A stretch of 53,579 nt of DNA, from NCBI GenBank assembly GCA_947330515.1, contig CAMZOE010000046.1:1-53579 (forward strand). Reading direction: 5' to 3'. The notes beneath the pieces were generated by a model, which ran no database searches, was not told the DNA's origin, and saw only the letters and a list, made by a program, of their open reading frames with translations. The position numbers and the translations under genes are program-made. This document shows, one piece after another, positions 9,775-21,187 of this stretch. Source of the stretch: an uncultured Mycoplasmataceae bacterium (GTDB lineage: Bacteria > Bacillota_I > Bacilli_A > Mycoplasmatales > Hepatoplasmataceae). Numbering within the stretch: the first letter of the stretch is position 1; the number at the start of each line of letters is the position of its first letter.

Positions 9775-10137
9775 ATGAAATTAATTAGTGAATCAACATA
9801 TGAAATAAAAAAATCAACTTTTATTTCATATTTATATGAAGATTTTGAATTAGAAAAATTTAAAGAAATAATGAAGGAATTAAAGAAAAAACATAAAAAA
9901 GCAAGACATATTTGTTTTGCATATAGTTATGAAAAAAATAATATCGTTTTTAAAAAATATAATGACGATGGTGAACCAAGAGGAACGGCAGGGATTCCCA
10001 TCTTAAATATAATTGAACAACACAAACAAAGAAATACTGCTATTATTGTTGTACGATATTTCGGAGGTAAAAAACTTGGTGCTTCTTTACTTTTAAGAAG
10101 TTACTCAAAAAGTGCTAACCTTAACTTTAAAAAATAA
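9775..10137 (+). CDS. yigZ: YigZ/IMPACT family protein
   Basis: 120 residues. It carries the UPF0029/IMPACT N-domain signature YNDDGEPRGTAGIPIL and VVRYFGGKKLGASLLLRSYS. Bacterial YigZ is usually about 205 residues with a second ferredoxin-like domain; this protein has only the first domain, a short form common in mollicutes. The biochemical role is unsettled (related to translation regulators of the GCN1-binding type in eukaryotes). Single gene on the plus strand, between divergent ybeY and the convergent coupling-ATPase gene, whose stop lies 2 nt after its own. Confidence 0.88.
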   Translation: MKLISESTYEIKKSTFISYLYEDFELEKFKEIMKELKKKHKKARHICFAYSYEKNNIVFKKYNDDGEPRGTAGIPILNIIEQHKQRNTAIIVVRYFGGKKLGASLLLRSYSKSANLNFKK

Positions 10138-10139
10138 AA

Positions 10140-11927
10140 TTATTCTAAAAGACTATTAAAAGTTTTTTTATATTCATTACTGAATTCATAACCATAAAGT
10201 TTCCAATGAACATTTTCTTTTCATTCATTATCATTTTCAATAGCTTCAAGACTTTCACGTAAAGTTTCTGATTCTTCAATATTTAACAATTCATTCTTTT
10301 GGATAATTTCAACAATTTTATTAATGGTTTTTGTTTTTGTTTTTGAATTTTTATGTTGAATTCTTTGTGAAAAACTTTTCTTTTCGGACTTTAACTTCAA
10401 ATCACTTAATTCAAAAGGAAGATAATAATATTGATGAATTAAGTTTATTCATTCAAAATTTATTTTTTGTAATTCCAAAGAACTTTTTTTAAAAAAAACA
10501 AAATTCTTATTTGTCATTATTTCATAATCACTAATTTTTTTCTCATCTCCTTTGCTTTTAGAAGTGGAGTTTAATTCTCCATCACTTGAGTAAGTAAATG
10601 TTTTTTGTTCTACATTTTGAATATAAGGGTTAAAATAATCTAGTTCTTTTTTATTAGTGGTAGAACCGAATAAAAAAGAATAACCAAAATTATTTGCATA
10701 TTTTTCTATATCTCCATATTTTTCTTCAAATTTAAAAATTGATTGAACTCCAAGATGAAGAAAAATATTTTTTGATCTTAAAGTATCTAAATAATCACTT
10801 AATTCATTTATTTTTGCCAAACCATTAAATTCATCAAGAAATAAAATTAAAGATTTTTCATTAGAAACATTTTCTTTTTTAAATTCTATTAATTGACTAA
10901 TAATTAAACTAATTAACTTATTATTTCCTTCATTATATCCATTTGTTTGAAGAAATAAAACTGATGGTGAAGAAAAAAATTTTTCAAAATCAAAAGAAGA
11001 AAAAATAGTTAAAGTTTTAATAACAATATTATCAATTTTCTTAAGTTCCGAATCTAAAGATGCTTTGATTTCACTAAAAGATCTTGATTCCATTAAATTT
11101 TTAGTTTTAGAAATTAGATTTTTTCTAGCAACTGTTTCCTTTGAAGAAAATTCTTTCATAAATGAATCTTCAGAAAGTAAATCTTCGAAATTTTTTCACA
11201 AATCAATAAAAGTTGATAAATTAAAATTTTTTTTAGAAATATTAACTTCAATCATATACTCAATAATACTTTTCGAAATCAACCTTGAGGAATTAACTCA
11301 ATAGTCATCTTTTTCTTTATTTTTAGGAAATAATTTTTCAAGAAAATCTTCAATAATAAAATCAACCATAAATTTATTTTTTCGATTATCGAAAATATTT
11401 TTCATAATATTAAACTGGTGAGTACTATTTTTTTCACGTCCTTTAATAAAATTAAAGTTTAAACGATAAATAGAATAATTATGTTTTTTTAAAAAACCTG
11501 ATAAATCTTGATAAAGTGAACCATAAGAATTGTGTGAATTTAAATTGTTCTCATTACTTTTTAAATCATTTATTATCATAAAAGGTTTATCTTTTACTAA
11601 CGCATTAGTAATGATGTTAGTCTTAAAATATTTTTCAGTTTTACCTGTTCCACTCCCACCAACAATAAAGCTATGACTTAGTTTTATATAATCAAAAATA
11701 ATATAATTTTCTTTAGAAAAATACTTTGACCCAACTATTTGATGCGGAACTCCTTTTTTATAATTTTCTTTTTCTCATAATTTTGATACTGATACTTTTA
11801 AAGAATTTATCTTTAAGTTTTTTTTAAAATTTAAATCATTTTTTGTTTTTTTCTTTGTCTTTGTCTTTGTCATTAAAAAAATAAAATAAACTAAAAACAA
11901 AATTATAACTATTGATAAAATAAGCAT
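10140..11927 (-). CDS. VirD4/TraG-like type IV coupling ATPase
   Basis: 595 residues joining ORFs 10449-11159 and 11298-11579. One N-terminal membrane helix (MLILSIVIILFLVYFIFLM), Walker A FIVGGSGTGKTEKYF at about 90, Walker B SLILFLDEFNGLAKI at about 330, followed by the TraG-type LDTLRSKNIFLHLGVQS. These define the VirD4/TraG/TcpA coupling protein that feeds DNA-protein substrates into a type IV channel at the membrane. Start from GGAGGAAAATAATTATG, a strong ribosome-binding site. The rest of the transfer genes are about 10 kb away at 21.7-28.7 kb. No relaxase is adjacent. The C-terminal 100 residues are basic then acidic and of unknown role. Confidence 0.85.
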
Positions 11928-12192
11928 AATTATTTTCCTCCTTTTTTTTATTAATTTATTTAATAATTAATTGTCTTTAATTTAAAGTTATATTTTTAGA
12001 GTTAATATTATATTTTTAATAAAAAAAATTAGTTTTTCATTTTATTATGAAAGTTATACATTTAAAATATTTTAAAAAGTTATATAATACTATTAATATT
12101 AGTTTTATTTATCATGATTATTTATGCAATGCTAAAATAAAATAATATGATTTTATTAAATCTAATTTAAATCTGGATTTGGGGAAAAAACA
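11928..12192. other. Divergent intergenic region with candidate promoter
   Basis: 265 nt between divergent genes. On the plus strand a TATAAT stands in GTTATATAATACT near 12072, and GGGGAAAAAACA precedes the next ATG as a ribosome-binding site. Nothing else recognised. Confidence 0.4.
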
Positions 12193-12786
12193 ATGATTAA
12201 AATTTTAAAAAATTTTGTTTTAGAAAACACTAGTTATCTAAAAACAAATAAAGAAAATATAAATTTTAAAAACAATTATTTAAAATTTAATAATGAAGAA
12301 GGAAACAAAGAACAACAATTTGAAGATGATTATCTAAAAGAAAATAATGAAAATGTTTACAATGAAGAAAATAAACAATCTTTAGATCAAGAAAACATTT
12401 CAACAAAAAATGAAGATGTTTACTATGAAGAAGATCAAAATTCTTTAGAACAAGATAATATTTCAGTAAAAAACAAAGATGATTATAATAAAGGAAACCA
12501 ACAAAAAATAAATCAATCAAAAAAAGAAAATAATGGCGATTTCAAAAATACTCTAGAAGAACTTGAAGAAAAATTAGTTAGTTCAACAGGAATGAAAGTT
12601 CTTGCAACTATAATGTCACTTTTATGAATTATTAATATGTTACCTGTTTGATATGGAACAAAAACATTACCAGGGGTAAAAAGCGAAGATGACAACACAA
12701 CAAGAATTATTTGATGAGTTTTTGGATGATTATTATGAATTCCAGGAATTATTATTAGTATTAAATGAATATGAATTGATAACTAA
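12193..12786 (+). CDS. Membrane protein with Asn/Glu-rich imperfect repeats
   Basis: 197 residues; the track ORF stops at the first TGA. The N-terminal 130 residues are hydrophilic, acidic and Asn-rich with imperfect repeats of about 26 residues (YNEENKQSLDQENISTKNEDV, YYEEDQNSLEQDNISVKNKDD). The C-terminus has two Trp-rich membrane helices (LATIMSLLWIINMLPVWYG and IIWWVFGWLLWIPGIIISI). No family recognised. Strong GGGGA ribosome-binding site; own terminator. The Trp-rich helices are mostly encoded by TGA. Function unknown. Confidence 0.7.
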
Positions 12787-12805
12787 TTTATTATTATATC
12801 TTTAT

Positions 12806-12827
12806 AAAACGCTTATGCGTTTTTTTT
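12806..12827 (+). terminator. Rho-independent terminator
   Basis: AAAACGC-TTAT-GCGTTTTTTTT directly after the preceding gene. Confidence 0.85.
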
Positions 12828-12998
12828 AATTAAAATTAGATTTTTTTATTAACTTAGTAATTATTTTGTTTTAAAAAGAACAATAATTTTATATAATTTT
12901 AATAGTGATATTGTTTCATTAAAAAAAATATTAATGATGACAATACACAATTTGTCATAACTTATTAAGAGAGAAATGTTTTGACAAAAGAGGTGTAC

Positions 12999-13715
12999 AT
13001 GAGAAAAAAAATTAATTATTTCATGTTATTTTTTTCTTTTATTATTTTTTTTATTAGTTTGTTTTCAACAACACCAATTAATTCAAATAAAACTTTTCAA
13101 CAAATAAATGATAAAAAATTAATTCAAACAAAACAAGAAAATAAAATTTTATTAAAATCAAAAGCACAAAAGATAAAAAATGTTGGCTATGGTAAAACTC
13201 TTGATTCTTATATTTTTTTAAATGAAAATGATCTTTTTGATTTAGAAATGAATCTAAATTATTTAAAAAAAAATGAATTAGAAATTTCATGAAAATTTAT
13301 TAATCTAGTTTCTTTATCAAATATGAAAATAGATGTAACAGACATTACATTTACAGAAAAAAATAATAAATTTGAAGACATTATTGTTCCTGAAGAACAA
13401 TGTAATTTAGAAGGAAGTTTTATTATTCAAAACTTAAAACAAAATATAGATTATTCTATAATTGCACATTTTGTTTTAAAAGAAAATTTTGTAAAAACAA
13501 AAATTGATTATATTAATAACGTTTATTATCAGCTTCCAGTTTTTAATACAAATAATTATAAAAAAGATAACAAGTATGAAACAATAATTGCTTTATTGAT
13601 CATAGTATTTTTATTAATGATTTTACTTTTTTTAGCGATTTTATTATTATACTTAAAAAAAGATAAAAATAAAATAAAAAATATTGAAGAAGAATATTTT
13701 AATGTAAACCAATAA
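12999..13715 (+). CDS. Membrane-anchored surface protein, type I topology
   Basis: 238 residues joining ORFs 12981-13292 and 13323-13715 through one TGA(Trp). The start ATG at 12999 is preferred to the upstream one because AGAGGTG precedes it by a good distance. N-terminal signal (YFMLFFSFIIFFISLFS) without lipobox, an ectodomain of about 160 residues, one C-terminal membrane helix (ALLIIVFLLMILLFLAILLLY) and a short acidic cytoplasmic tail. The layout resembles the larger surface proteins at 1.6-5.6 kb, but no sequence relation is evident. Function unknown. Confidence 0.72.
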
Positions 13716-13743
13716 GAAACATTAATAAATTAAAAATTAAATA

Positions 13744-13779
13744 TAAAAAAACTCCATTGTATTAAAATGGAGTTTTTTT
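13744..13779 (+). terminator. Rho-independent terminator
   Basis: AACTCCATT, 7-nt loop, AATGGAGTT, T7, 30 nt after the stop. Confidence 0.88.
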
Positions 13780-13852
13780 ATATAAAATTCTTATTTTAAA
13801 TTTAAACAAATACTTATTCTAGTTTAATTCTAATAAGAAAGATTTTATAAAT

Positions 13853-13891
13853 AAAAAACAGATAATTGATTTTTTAATTATCTGTTTTTCC
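13853..13891. terminator. Terminator of the YczE-like gene (bidirectional)
   Basis: ACAGATAATT, 8-nt loop, AATTATCTGT, flanked by A- and T-runs; on the minus strand it follows the YczE-like stop by about 30 nt. Confidence 0.75.
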
Positions 13892-13921
13892 CTATTATGA
13901 AAAGATGTAAACGTTATTGTT

Positions 13922-14677
13922 TTATTTAAAAAAGTTAAATGTTTGAGAGAAAATGTTAATTAATATCCCTGCAGTAGACATAATAAATATAGTTCCTAAA
14001 CCAATAGTTAATGTTGGAGTATCACCTTTAAAGAATGGTTTTCCATCTAAAAATATAGTTGCACAAATGGAAAAAAATAATGAAAAAATGATAAACCCTA
14101 TATCTCAATAAGTTCTAAGTTCTTTTTGTGACAGAGAAGTAATTCTTTCCCCCATTCTATATTGAACTGCTTCATAAGGTCTCAAAGCATATCCTACATT
14201 AACTCAAATACTTATTGAAAGAATTAAAAGAAAATATCCAACAAAGAATCAAAGAATTCCTCATCATATGCTTTTAGTAGTAGAATATTTATCAATTATC
14301 ATTAATCCTGGAAAATATTGAACCACATTATCTACTAAGAATGAAACAATGAAAGCTAAAGAAAATCCAGTAATAAAAGTCGTAAGTGTAATAAAAATTT
14401 TGTCTTTTTTAGAAAATAAAAGAGCAATAATAATTAATCCTAAAACTATAAAATAATTCATTTTTTGGTATGTAACAGAAAAAAGTATTCCTAATGATTT
14501 AGTGAAAGCGTCGATAGGTGCCATTCCTATTTTACTTGTAAAACTTAAAATTGCTTGAGAAAAACCCATTAAGACAATTGCAAGAATTAAAAATAAAAAT
14601 TTAACTAACAATTTTAAATATTTGTTGTTATTCAACAATATTGTTAATCTTATTCTATTATTTACTATAAATTTCAT
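13922..14677 (-). CDS. YczE/YyaS-like integral membrane protein
   Basis: 251 residues joining ORF 14264-14776 with a TGA-interrupted C-terminus. Six or so membrane helices; the conserved features of YczE-like proteins are visible: LMGFSQAILSFTSKIGMAPIDAFTKSLG and WVNVGYALRPYEAVQYRMGE. YczE was first described as necessary for a lipopeptide pathway in Bacillus, but the molecular role is unknown. I start at MKFIVNN rather than the track start, since the track N-terminus (MTYIHIKII) overlaps the promoter region of the divergent gene; no Shine-Dalgarno supports either. Confidence 0.7.
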
Positions 14678-14804
14678 ATTAAAATGATAATCTATTAAAG
14701 AGTAAAAAAAAAATATTTTTTGAAAGTAAAATTTTATTTTATTAAAGTGTATTATTTTAATGTGTATATAAGTCATATATGCATATTAAAAAAAGGAGAT
14801 TTAA

Positions 14805-15539
14805 ATGAACGAAAATTGAAGTATAGTTGATAAAAAGTTAATTATCAATAGAACATTATTATTAGCATTTTCTAGTATCGGAGTAATATTTTGGTTTTTT
14901 ATAAGCTTTTTTCATTATGAAAGTTCACATGATTTTTTAGTGGAAATAATGTACTTTACTATTTGATCAAATATATTTGTTTTTATCTGATCTATTTTTG
15001 GATTTGCAGCAATTATTAGTAAACAAAATTTTTTAGAAAATAAAATTAATCATTGATTTTGAAAAGGAATTCCATTTATTTGAATAACAATTACTTTTTT
15101 TGTTTTTAATTTTTTATTACTTCCTGGAAAAATTATTCACAATAATTTAAATTTTAAAGAAAGTATTCTTTATATTTTTGGAATTTCAATTGTTCATCAT
15201 TTTATTGTTCCGTTATTAATGATAAATGATTATCGCATAACAGGAATTAATGGAAACAATAAAGAAGAAAATGAATTATGAAGTAAAAAAGAAATTGTAA
15301 AAAATACTTTGTATTCAATAATCATTCCTTTAGTATGATTAATATTATCATTAATATTAATTTCTCAAAATATTATTGGTCCTCAATATCCTTTTATGGA
15401 CTTATTTGGAGTGAGTAGCAATGTTTTAGCAGTAAATATTATTATTTTAATTTTAATATCAATTGCTTATCTTTTTTTTACTATAAGTTTATTTTTATTT
15501 AGTAATAAAAAAACAAAAAAAAGCAATAATTATTATTAA
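14805..15539 (+). CDS. Pr6Pr-like integral membrane protein
   Basis: 244 residues, missing from the track because of many TGA(Trp) codons. About six membrane helices, with MYFTIWSNIFVFIWSIF early (the FTxWSN signature seen in Pr6Pr and FAR-17a/AIG1-like proteins), HHFIVPLLMINDYR in the middle and GPQYPFMDLF near the end. These proteins are six-helix membrane proteins; the role in bacteria is unknown. Strong GGAG ribosome-binding site. Its stop overlaps the convergent dinB stop by 3 nt. Confidence 0.68.
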
Positions 15540-16858
15540 TCATCTCAAACTTTAAATTTAATTGTGTCCCTTTTGCTTTTGATTTTATCGTTTTTCTTTT
15601 TAGTTAAACTATCTAAATCAATTAATAGAGATTGATCAAATTTAGAATTAACCTTAAAAACAATATCTTTAATATTGTTTTTTTTATTTTCTATTTTTGT
15701 TTCATTAAAAAGTTCATCTCTTAAATCATTAATTATTTTTTGTTGTAAATGATAATAATTATTTTTTAAATTAGAAACCCCAAAAGTCAAATGAATAATT
15801 TTTTTGATTGGAAATTTTTCCAATAAAATCAATGCATGATTATAAAAAATAGAAGCATCATTTATATATACTCCTAAGTTTTTTTGTTTAATAAAAGTTT
15901 TTTTATTATTGTGACCTTTATCATTAATCAATTTAACTTTTATAAAAATTGTCTTTGCTCTTAAATCACGATAAACAATTTTATTAGAAATTTTTTTAAC
16001 AAAATTCAATAATTTTTTTTCAAGTTCAATTTGTTGTAAAGGAAAAATAAAGGTTTCACCCGTTGAAAAGCTTTTAGATTTATATTCTTCAATAGAATTA
16101 ATTTTTTCATTACTATAACCATTTGCCAGTTTAATTAATTGAACAATTTTAATCCCAAAAATATTTTTATATTCTTCAAGTAAAAGAAAATCATTTTGAA
16201 TTAATGCTAATTCACCAATAGTATTAATCGAAAGCTCTCTAAGTTTTTCAACAGTTTTTTTTCCTGCACCATATAATTCAGAAATATCTCTTTTTCATAA
16301 TTTTTGTTCTATTTCATTATGATAAATAGAATAAATCCCCATTGGTTTATTCACCTTTGAAGCAATTTTTGATATTAAGATATCGTTTCCAATTCCTATA
16401 CTTACAGAAATATTAAATTTTTTAAAAATTTCTTGTTGCAATGTTTTTGCAAACTCTTCAGGTGATACATCTTTATCAATTAAAATATTACTAACTTCAA
16501 AATAACATTCATCAATTGAAGCAATTTTTATTTTCTTTACTATAGAGAAAACATAAGTGAAAATAGCTTCACTTATCTTTAAGTAAAATTCCATATCTGG
16601 TTCAACAACCAAAATTTTAATATTATGTTTTTTTTCTAGTTCAAAAACCTTATATAAAGGCATTGAAGAATAAATCCCTAATTCTCTTGCAAGATAATTT
16701 GCAGTAGAAACAACTCCACGATTAACATTATGTTTTAAAATATGTTTACCAATAACTAATGGCTTAAATTTAAAAGAAGGATTTCGAAACTCTTCGCATG
16801 AAGCAAAAAAAGCATCAAAATCCAACGTAAAAAAAGTTTTCAATTGTTTAAATATCAA
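15536..16858 (-). CDS. dinB: DNA polymerase IV / Y-family translesion polymerase
   Basis: 440 residues joining ORFs 16295-16858 and 15545-16009. The polymerase motifs are FTLDFDAFFASCEEF (first catalytic Asp), RGVVSTANYLARELG, and IASIDECYFEVSN (catalytic Asp-Glu). A little-finger domain follows (YGAGKKTVEKLRELSINTIGEL is the HhH part). It would bypass DNA lesions at the cost of fidelity. The start is uncertain: the track TTG at 16858 overlaps the end of the upstream permease gene, and a second in-frame TTG five codons on would give MKTFFTLDFDAFF, the more usual N-terminus. Likely co-transcribed with the permease gene. Confidence 0.88.
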
Positions 16859-17744
16859 ACCTTACAAGATTAATTATAACTGCAGTTGTAAAGATAATCG
16901 TTCCATATAGTCATGGCATAAATAATGATCAATTATGAAAAAATTCTCCTGGAATTCATTTTAACATAGAATGAATCGTTCCAACATCATGTGTTACAAA
17001 ATAAAGAGTGAAATAATTAATTCATCAATGAGGAATGAAAACTTGCATTCATCTAATTCAAGAATTATTTGCTAAATCACTAAATCAAGAAGAAGAGATA
17101 TTCATGAAACCACCACCAAAAATAGCAATAATTATATAAACTGAAGCAAACATAGTGTATGAAGTTGATGTTGATGTAATTGATTCAGTAAAATATGCAA
17201 CAGAGATTGAAAGTAAAATACTAATTAAAGTTAAATAAAATACTAAATCTCATTTATATCCAACAAATTTACCTGTTGGTGTAGATAACGTACTTTTTAA
17301 ACCACCTATATTTAAGAGGTAAAATCATACATAAATTAATCCTAAATAAACTAATGTTCCAATTATAGAAAGAATTATTGAAAATAAAATAAACGAAATT
17401 AAAACAATTCCAATATTATGCTCAGAAAAAGACATATTGCTTTTAATTGAATTATTTTGTTTTCACTCTCTATAGGTATATCCAAATTGAAAAAAAGCAG
17501 TCGTCATTATCCCAACTCCCATCAATAAATAAATTAAAGCGTCAGAAGGAAGTACAAATGCAGTTATCACCAATAATCCAAATGGTCCTAAAATAATAAA
17601 AGCACTAGTTCATGTGGTAAATAATCTCCGATATTGAAATCTCATCAATGCTACAAAATTATTTAACCATTTTTTAAAAAGTTCATTGTTTTTTTTATTT
17701 TTATGTAATTTTTTTTGTTTATTAATAGTTTTTTCTTGATTCAT
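16848..17744 (-). CDS. ABC-2-like permease without partner ATPase
   Basis: 298 residues, entirely missed by the track because of frequent TGA(Trp). A basic cytoplasmic N-terminus, then MRFQYRRLFTTWTSAFIIL, typical of the entry of ABC-2 export permeases, and six membrane helices, with WINYFTLYF and PWLYGTIIFTTAVIINLV near the end. No ABC ATPase is next to it in the window. The stop overlaps the dinB start region. ABC-2 membership rests on overall layout and the first segment, so another six-helix family is possible. Confidence 0.6.
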
Positions 17745-18003
17745 TTTTTTTACTTTCTAATAAAAACTTTATTTAAAAACTAAGTGTTATTAGAATCCCT
17801 ATTTTTTTTAATTAATATTCATTTAAATTATATAAAAAAATATTTTTTTCTTATTATTTTTTTTTAAAAAAAAATAATATTTTAGAATAAATATAAGAAA
17901 TTAAAAACAACAAAAAATAAAAAATTAATTTATAATAAAATGGTAAGTAAATTTTAAAAAAAGATTATAATTTACTAAATATTTTAAAGAAAGATTTTTT
18001 ATA
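17745..18003. other. Divergent intergenic region with plsY promoter
   Basis: 259 nt between divergent genes. On the plus strand TATAAT at 17966-17971 precedes the plsY ATG (18004) by 32 nt, and AAAGAAAG may serve as ribosome-binding site. No other structure seen. Confidence 0.45.
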
Positions 18004-19530
18004 ATGAAATATTTTAATAATATTAATCTTAATATTTTTAATAATCCAGATTTTTATTGACAAACACTTATTTTTATGATAATTGCTTATTTAATAGGTT
18101 CTATTAATTTTGGTCATATTTTTTCCAAAATAAATAAAACAGATGTTGGAAAAATTGGATCAAAAAATTATGGAGCAACAAATGTAGGAAGAAATTTTGG
18201 AATTAAAGGTTTTATTTTTGTGTTTGTAGGTGATTTTTTAAAATCATTTGTTGCCTTAGGAATTATTCTCGGAATTAGTTCATTAGCTGGATGAAAAAGT
18301 GGAAGTATAGGGTTTGCTCTATTTTTTGTCTTAGTTGGACACATTAAGCCAATATACTTTAAATTTAAAGGTGGTAAAGGTGTTTCATCATTTGTAGCAA
18401 TTGCTTTGATTCTTAATTGAGTAGCGGCACTTTTTGGGTTATTAATTTTTGTATTAATTCTTTTAATCTCAAGAAGAGTTTCAATTGCATCTGTATCATT
18501 TGCAATCTCCGCTTCTATATTTATTTCTTTTATTCCTTTTTTAAATATTGATGGTTCTATACTTCCAGAATGATCAACAGGAATAGATACAATAATCGCT
18601 TCATGATTAAGTACTATTTTAATAGTATGAAAACATAAAGTAAACCTTAAAAAGGTTTATACAATGGAGGAATCATATGTTTCAAAACTCGATGATGTAA
18701 ATGTTAATTTTAAACAAAAAGTAATGAGACTATACAAAAAAGCTATTCGTAATTTAAATATTTATTTTTATAACACAAAAACTATTATCAATGAAATTGA
18801 TAATAATAACAATTTTCTAAATAATGATAAAATTAAAAATTCAAAAATAAATATTTTAGATAATGAAGAAATGATTAAACCTTATAAAATTGATGAAAAA
18901 CAAGAAATTATTGTAACTGGAACTAATTTTTCTCCTTCATCAAAAATGAATTATATTTTTGAAGTAAATAACTTAAAAAATATTAAAAAATATGAAGAAA
19001 CAATTATTATGTACAAAATTAAAGATAATGATGATTTAAATGATTTAAAAAAACAAATTAATAAATATAATATTTTAGTAGATGTAAGTAAAGGAAGATT
19101 TTTTGCAGAAAAAGCCATTGCTTTTGGAGCAAAAATGTTAAAAATAGATCATAATTGTAAAGATAAAATTTCAATTATTAAACTATGTCAAAAAAAGAAA
19201 ATACCTTTAACATTACATTTTTCTTATGAAAAAATTGATTCTACTTTTTTAATAAAAAAAGAATCAAAAGAAATAATCTTTTTTCACTCAATTTCAGAAG
19301 AAATTTTAAAAATTGAAGATAAATACAAAACTTCTGATTTAATTACAATTTCGATAGAAAATAATGATGATATAAACATTTTAGAAGTTCTAGAAGTATT
19401 TTCAATTATCTATAAAAATCCGATTATAGTAGGAGTAAAAAGAGAAGAATATAGAGAATATATTAATCTTATTTATAACCTAAAATTAATCTCCTTAAAT
19501 AACTATATTCTTTTCCAAGAAAAAGATTAA
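18004..19530 (+). CDS. plsY: PlsY acyl-phosphate glycerol-3-phosphate acyltransferase with large C-terminal domain
   Basis: 508 residues in one frame: ORFs 18076-18294 and 18664-19530 are joined through TGA codons. Residues 1-220 are PlsY: IIAYLIGSINFGHIFSK, KIGSKNYGATNVGRNFG (GSxNxGATNxxR), and FKFKGGKGVSSFVA (KGGKGVxT), with about six helices; it transfers acyl from acyl-phosphate to glycerol-3-phosphate. Residues from about 300 form a soluble domain whose text resembles a degenerate dihydropteroate-synthase-like TIM barrel (IIVTGTNFSPSSK, ILVDVSKGRFFAEKAIAFGA, PLTLHFSYE, PIIVGVKRE). An internal ATG at 18664 with AAGG before it might allow separate synthesis of this domain. Stop overlaps recO convergently. 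Confidence 0.8.
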
Positions 19531-20237
19531 GAAATTTTTTTTAAAAGTGATAAATTTATTCCTAAAATATCTTCCATATAATTAATAAATTCTTCATTTA
19601 AAAAGTTAATTTCTTCTTGATTAAAATTTAACCATAAATCAACCTCTAAAGAAGAGGAAGAAAATAAAAAGATAATTTTTTCTAAAATACTTGTTGAAAG
19701 AAACGGTTCATTATTATGTAAACATTTTTTACATAATAAACCGTTTCTTTTCATTGAAAAAGAAGTAATATCCTTTTTTGTCCCACATGAAGAACATTTA
19801 CTTACTTCAAAGAAAACATTATTTTCCAATAAAATAATTCTAAAAAATGAATAAATTACTTCTCAAGTAAAATCAAAGTCGTTTCATCTTACTAAATTTA
19901 AAAGAAAATAAAAAGCTATTTGATCTCATTGATCTTTTTGTAGCAAAATATTACTTGCCATTGTTCAAAAAATAAAATTTTTACGCGAAAGAGAAGTATT
20001 TTTATATTTTAAATGAACTTTTTTTAATTTTCCACCTGTTTGTAAGCGATTTTGAAAATATTCAATTTCTACAAGAGAATAAGCACTTAAATTATTTGCA
20101 TTTTTTGAACCTTGTTTTTCTAAACCTAAAGCAATTAATTTTAAAATTTTTCCATTTTCTGCAAGAAAAAAAAGATAAGATGTATTATCTTCTAATTCTT
20201 TTTTTTCCAAAAAAATAGCATTAGTAATCGTTTCCAT
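19527..20237 (-). CDS. recO: DNA repair protein RecO
   Basis: 236 residues joining ORFs 19965-20237 and 19527-19829 across TGA codons. N-terminal OB-fold-like part (ENGKILKLIALGLEKQGSKN), helical middle, then a zinc finger CSSCG...LLCKKC. RecO anneals strands and helps load RecA with RecR in recombination repair. Starts with AAAGGAATGTTAAATG; 25 nt after era, in the standard era-recO order. N-terminal residues are divergent, as usual in mollicutes. Confidence 0.85.
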
Positions 20238-20262
20238 TTAACATTCCTTTATGCTTAATAAC

Positions 20263-21180
20263 TTAATAAAATTTTTTAATTATTGATTCTTTATTTTTTC
20301 AATTCTTTCTTGTCTTTACAAATGTTTGTAAAGAAATTTTTTTATTAAAATGTCTTTCTAGTTCTATTCTTGATTTGATACCGATTTCTTTAATCATTGC
20401 TCCATCTTTACCAATAATTATTTTTTTTAAAGAATCTCTAGAAATAATTATCTCTGCTCTAATAAAAATTTTTTCTTCTTCTTCTTTGAATTCATCAATT
20501 GAAACAAAAATCTCATGAGGTACTTCTTGTTCAAGTAAAAATAATATTTTCTCTCTAATTATTTCTGAAGTATAAAATTCTTTAGAATAAACAGTTATTT
20601 GGTCTTCTGGATAATATTGAAAATCTTTTTTAAGATTCTTTTTAATAACACTAATAAGAGTATCAATGTTTTTATTTTTTAATGCAGAAATGGGAATTAT
20701 TTCATCAAAAATTTTCATTTGATCTATTTCCATAATTTTATGAAATAATTCCTCTTTACTAATTAAATCAATTTTGTTGATTAATAAAAATGTTTTAATA
20801 TCTTTGTTTACTAATTCAATGTTTTTTAAATATTCTTTGTCGATTTTATCAATCGAACTTAATAAAAATAAAATAATATCAACATCTTTTAATGAACTTC
20901 TGATTACTTCTACCATTTGTTCATCTAATTTTGTTTTTACTTTTAAAAAACCAGGGGTATCAATAAAAGAAATTTGTGATTCTTGATCATTATAGATAGC
21001 ATTAATTACATTTCTAGTAGTATTTGATTTTGGGGTTGCGATTGCAATTTTACTCTTAAAAATTTGATTTATTAAAGTTGATTTCCCTGCATTTGTTTTA
21101 CCAACTATAGTTACAAATCCTACCTTTTTTTGATTTTCATCGTTTTTATTAATTTCAATTAAAGTTTCTTCTTTACTCAT
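20263..21180 (-). CDS. era: GTPase Era
   Basis: 305 residues; the track ORF ends at a TGA that is Trp, and 12 more residues follow. G1 GKTNAGKSTL, G2 with TTRNV, G3 DTPG, G4 NKID, G5 SALK, then a C-terminal KH domain (KKIIIGKDGAMIKEIGIKSR). Era binds the 3' end of 16S rRNA and assists 30S assembly. The N-terminus is about 15 residues longer than usual. Follows cdd by 7 nt. Confidence 0.96.
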
Positions 21181-21187
21181 TATTCTC

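Noticed and set aside
12287-12698. Two minus-strand ORFs
   Set aside because: Antisense to the plus-strand Asn/Glu-rich membrane protein, which has a good ribosome-binding site and its own terminator.
16848-16858. Overlap of the permease stop and dinB start as a frameshift fusion
   Set aside because: Both proteins are complete in their own frames; the overlap is an ordinary gene junction.
18664-19530. ORF 18664-19530 as a separate gene
   Set aside because: It is continuous in frame with plsY through KVYT and no stop lies between; an internal start remains possible and is noted in the plsY entry.
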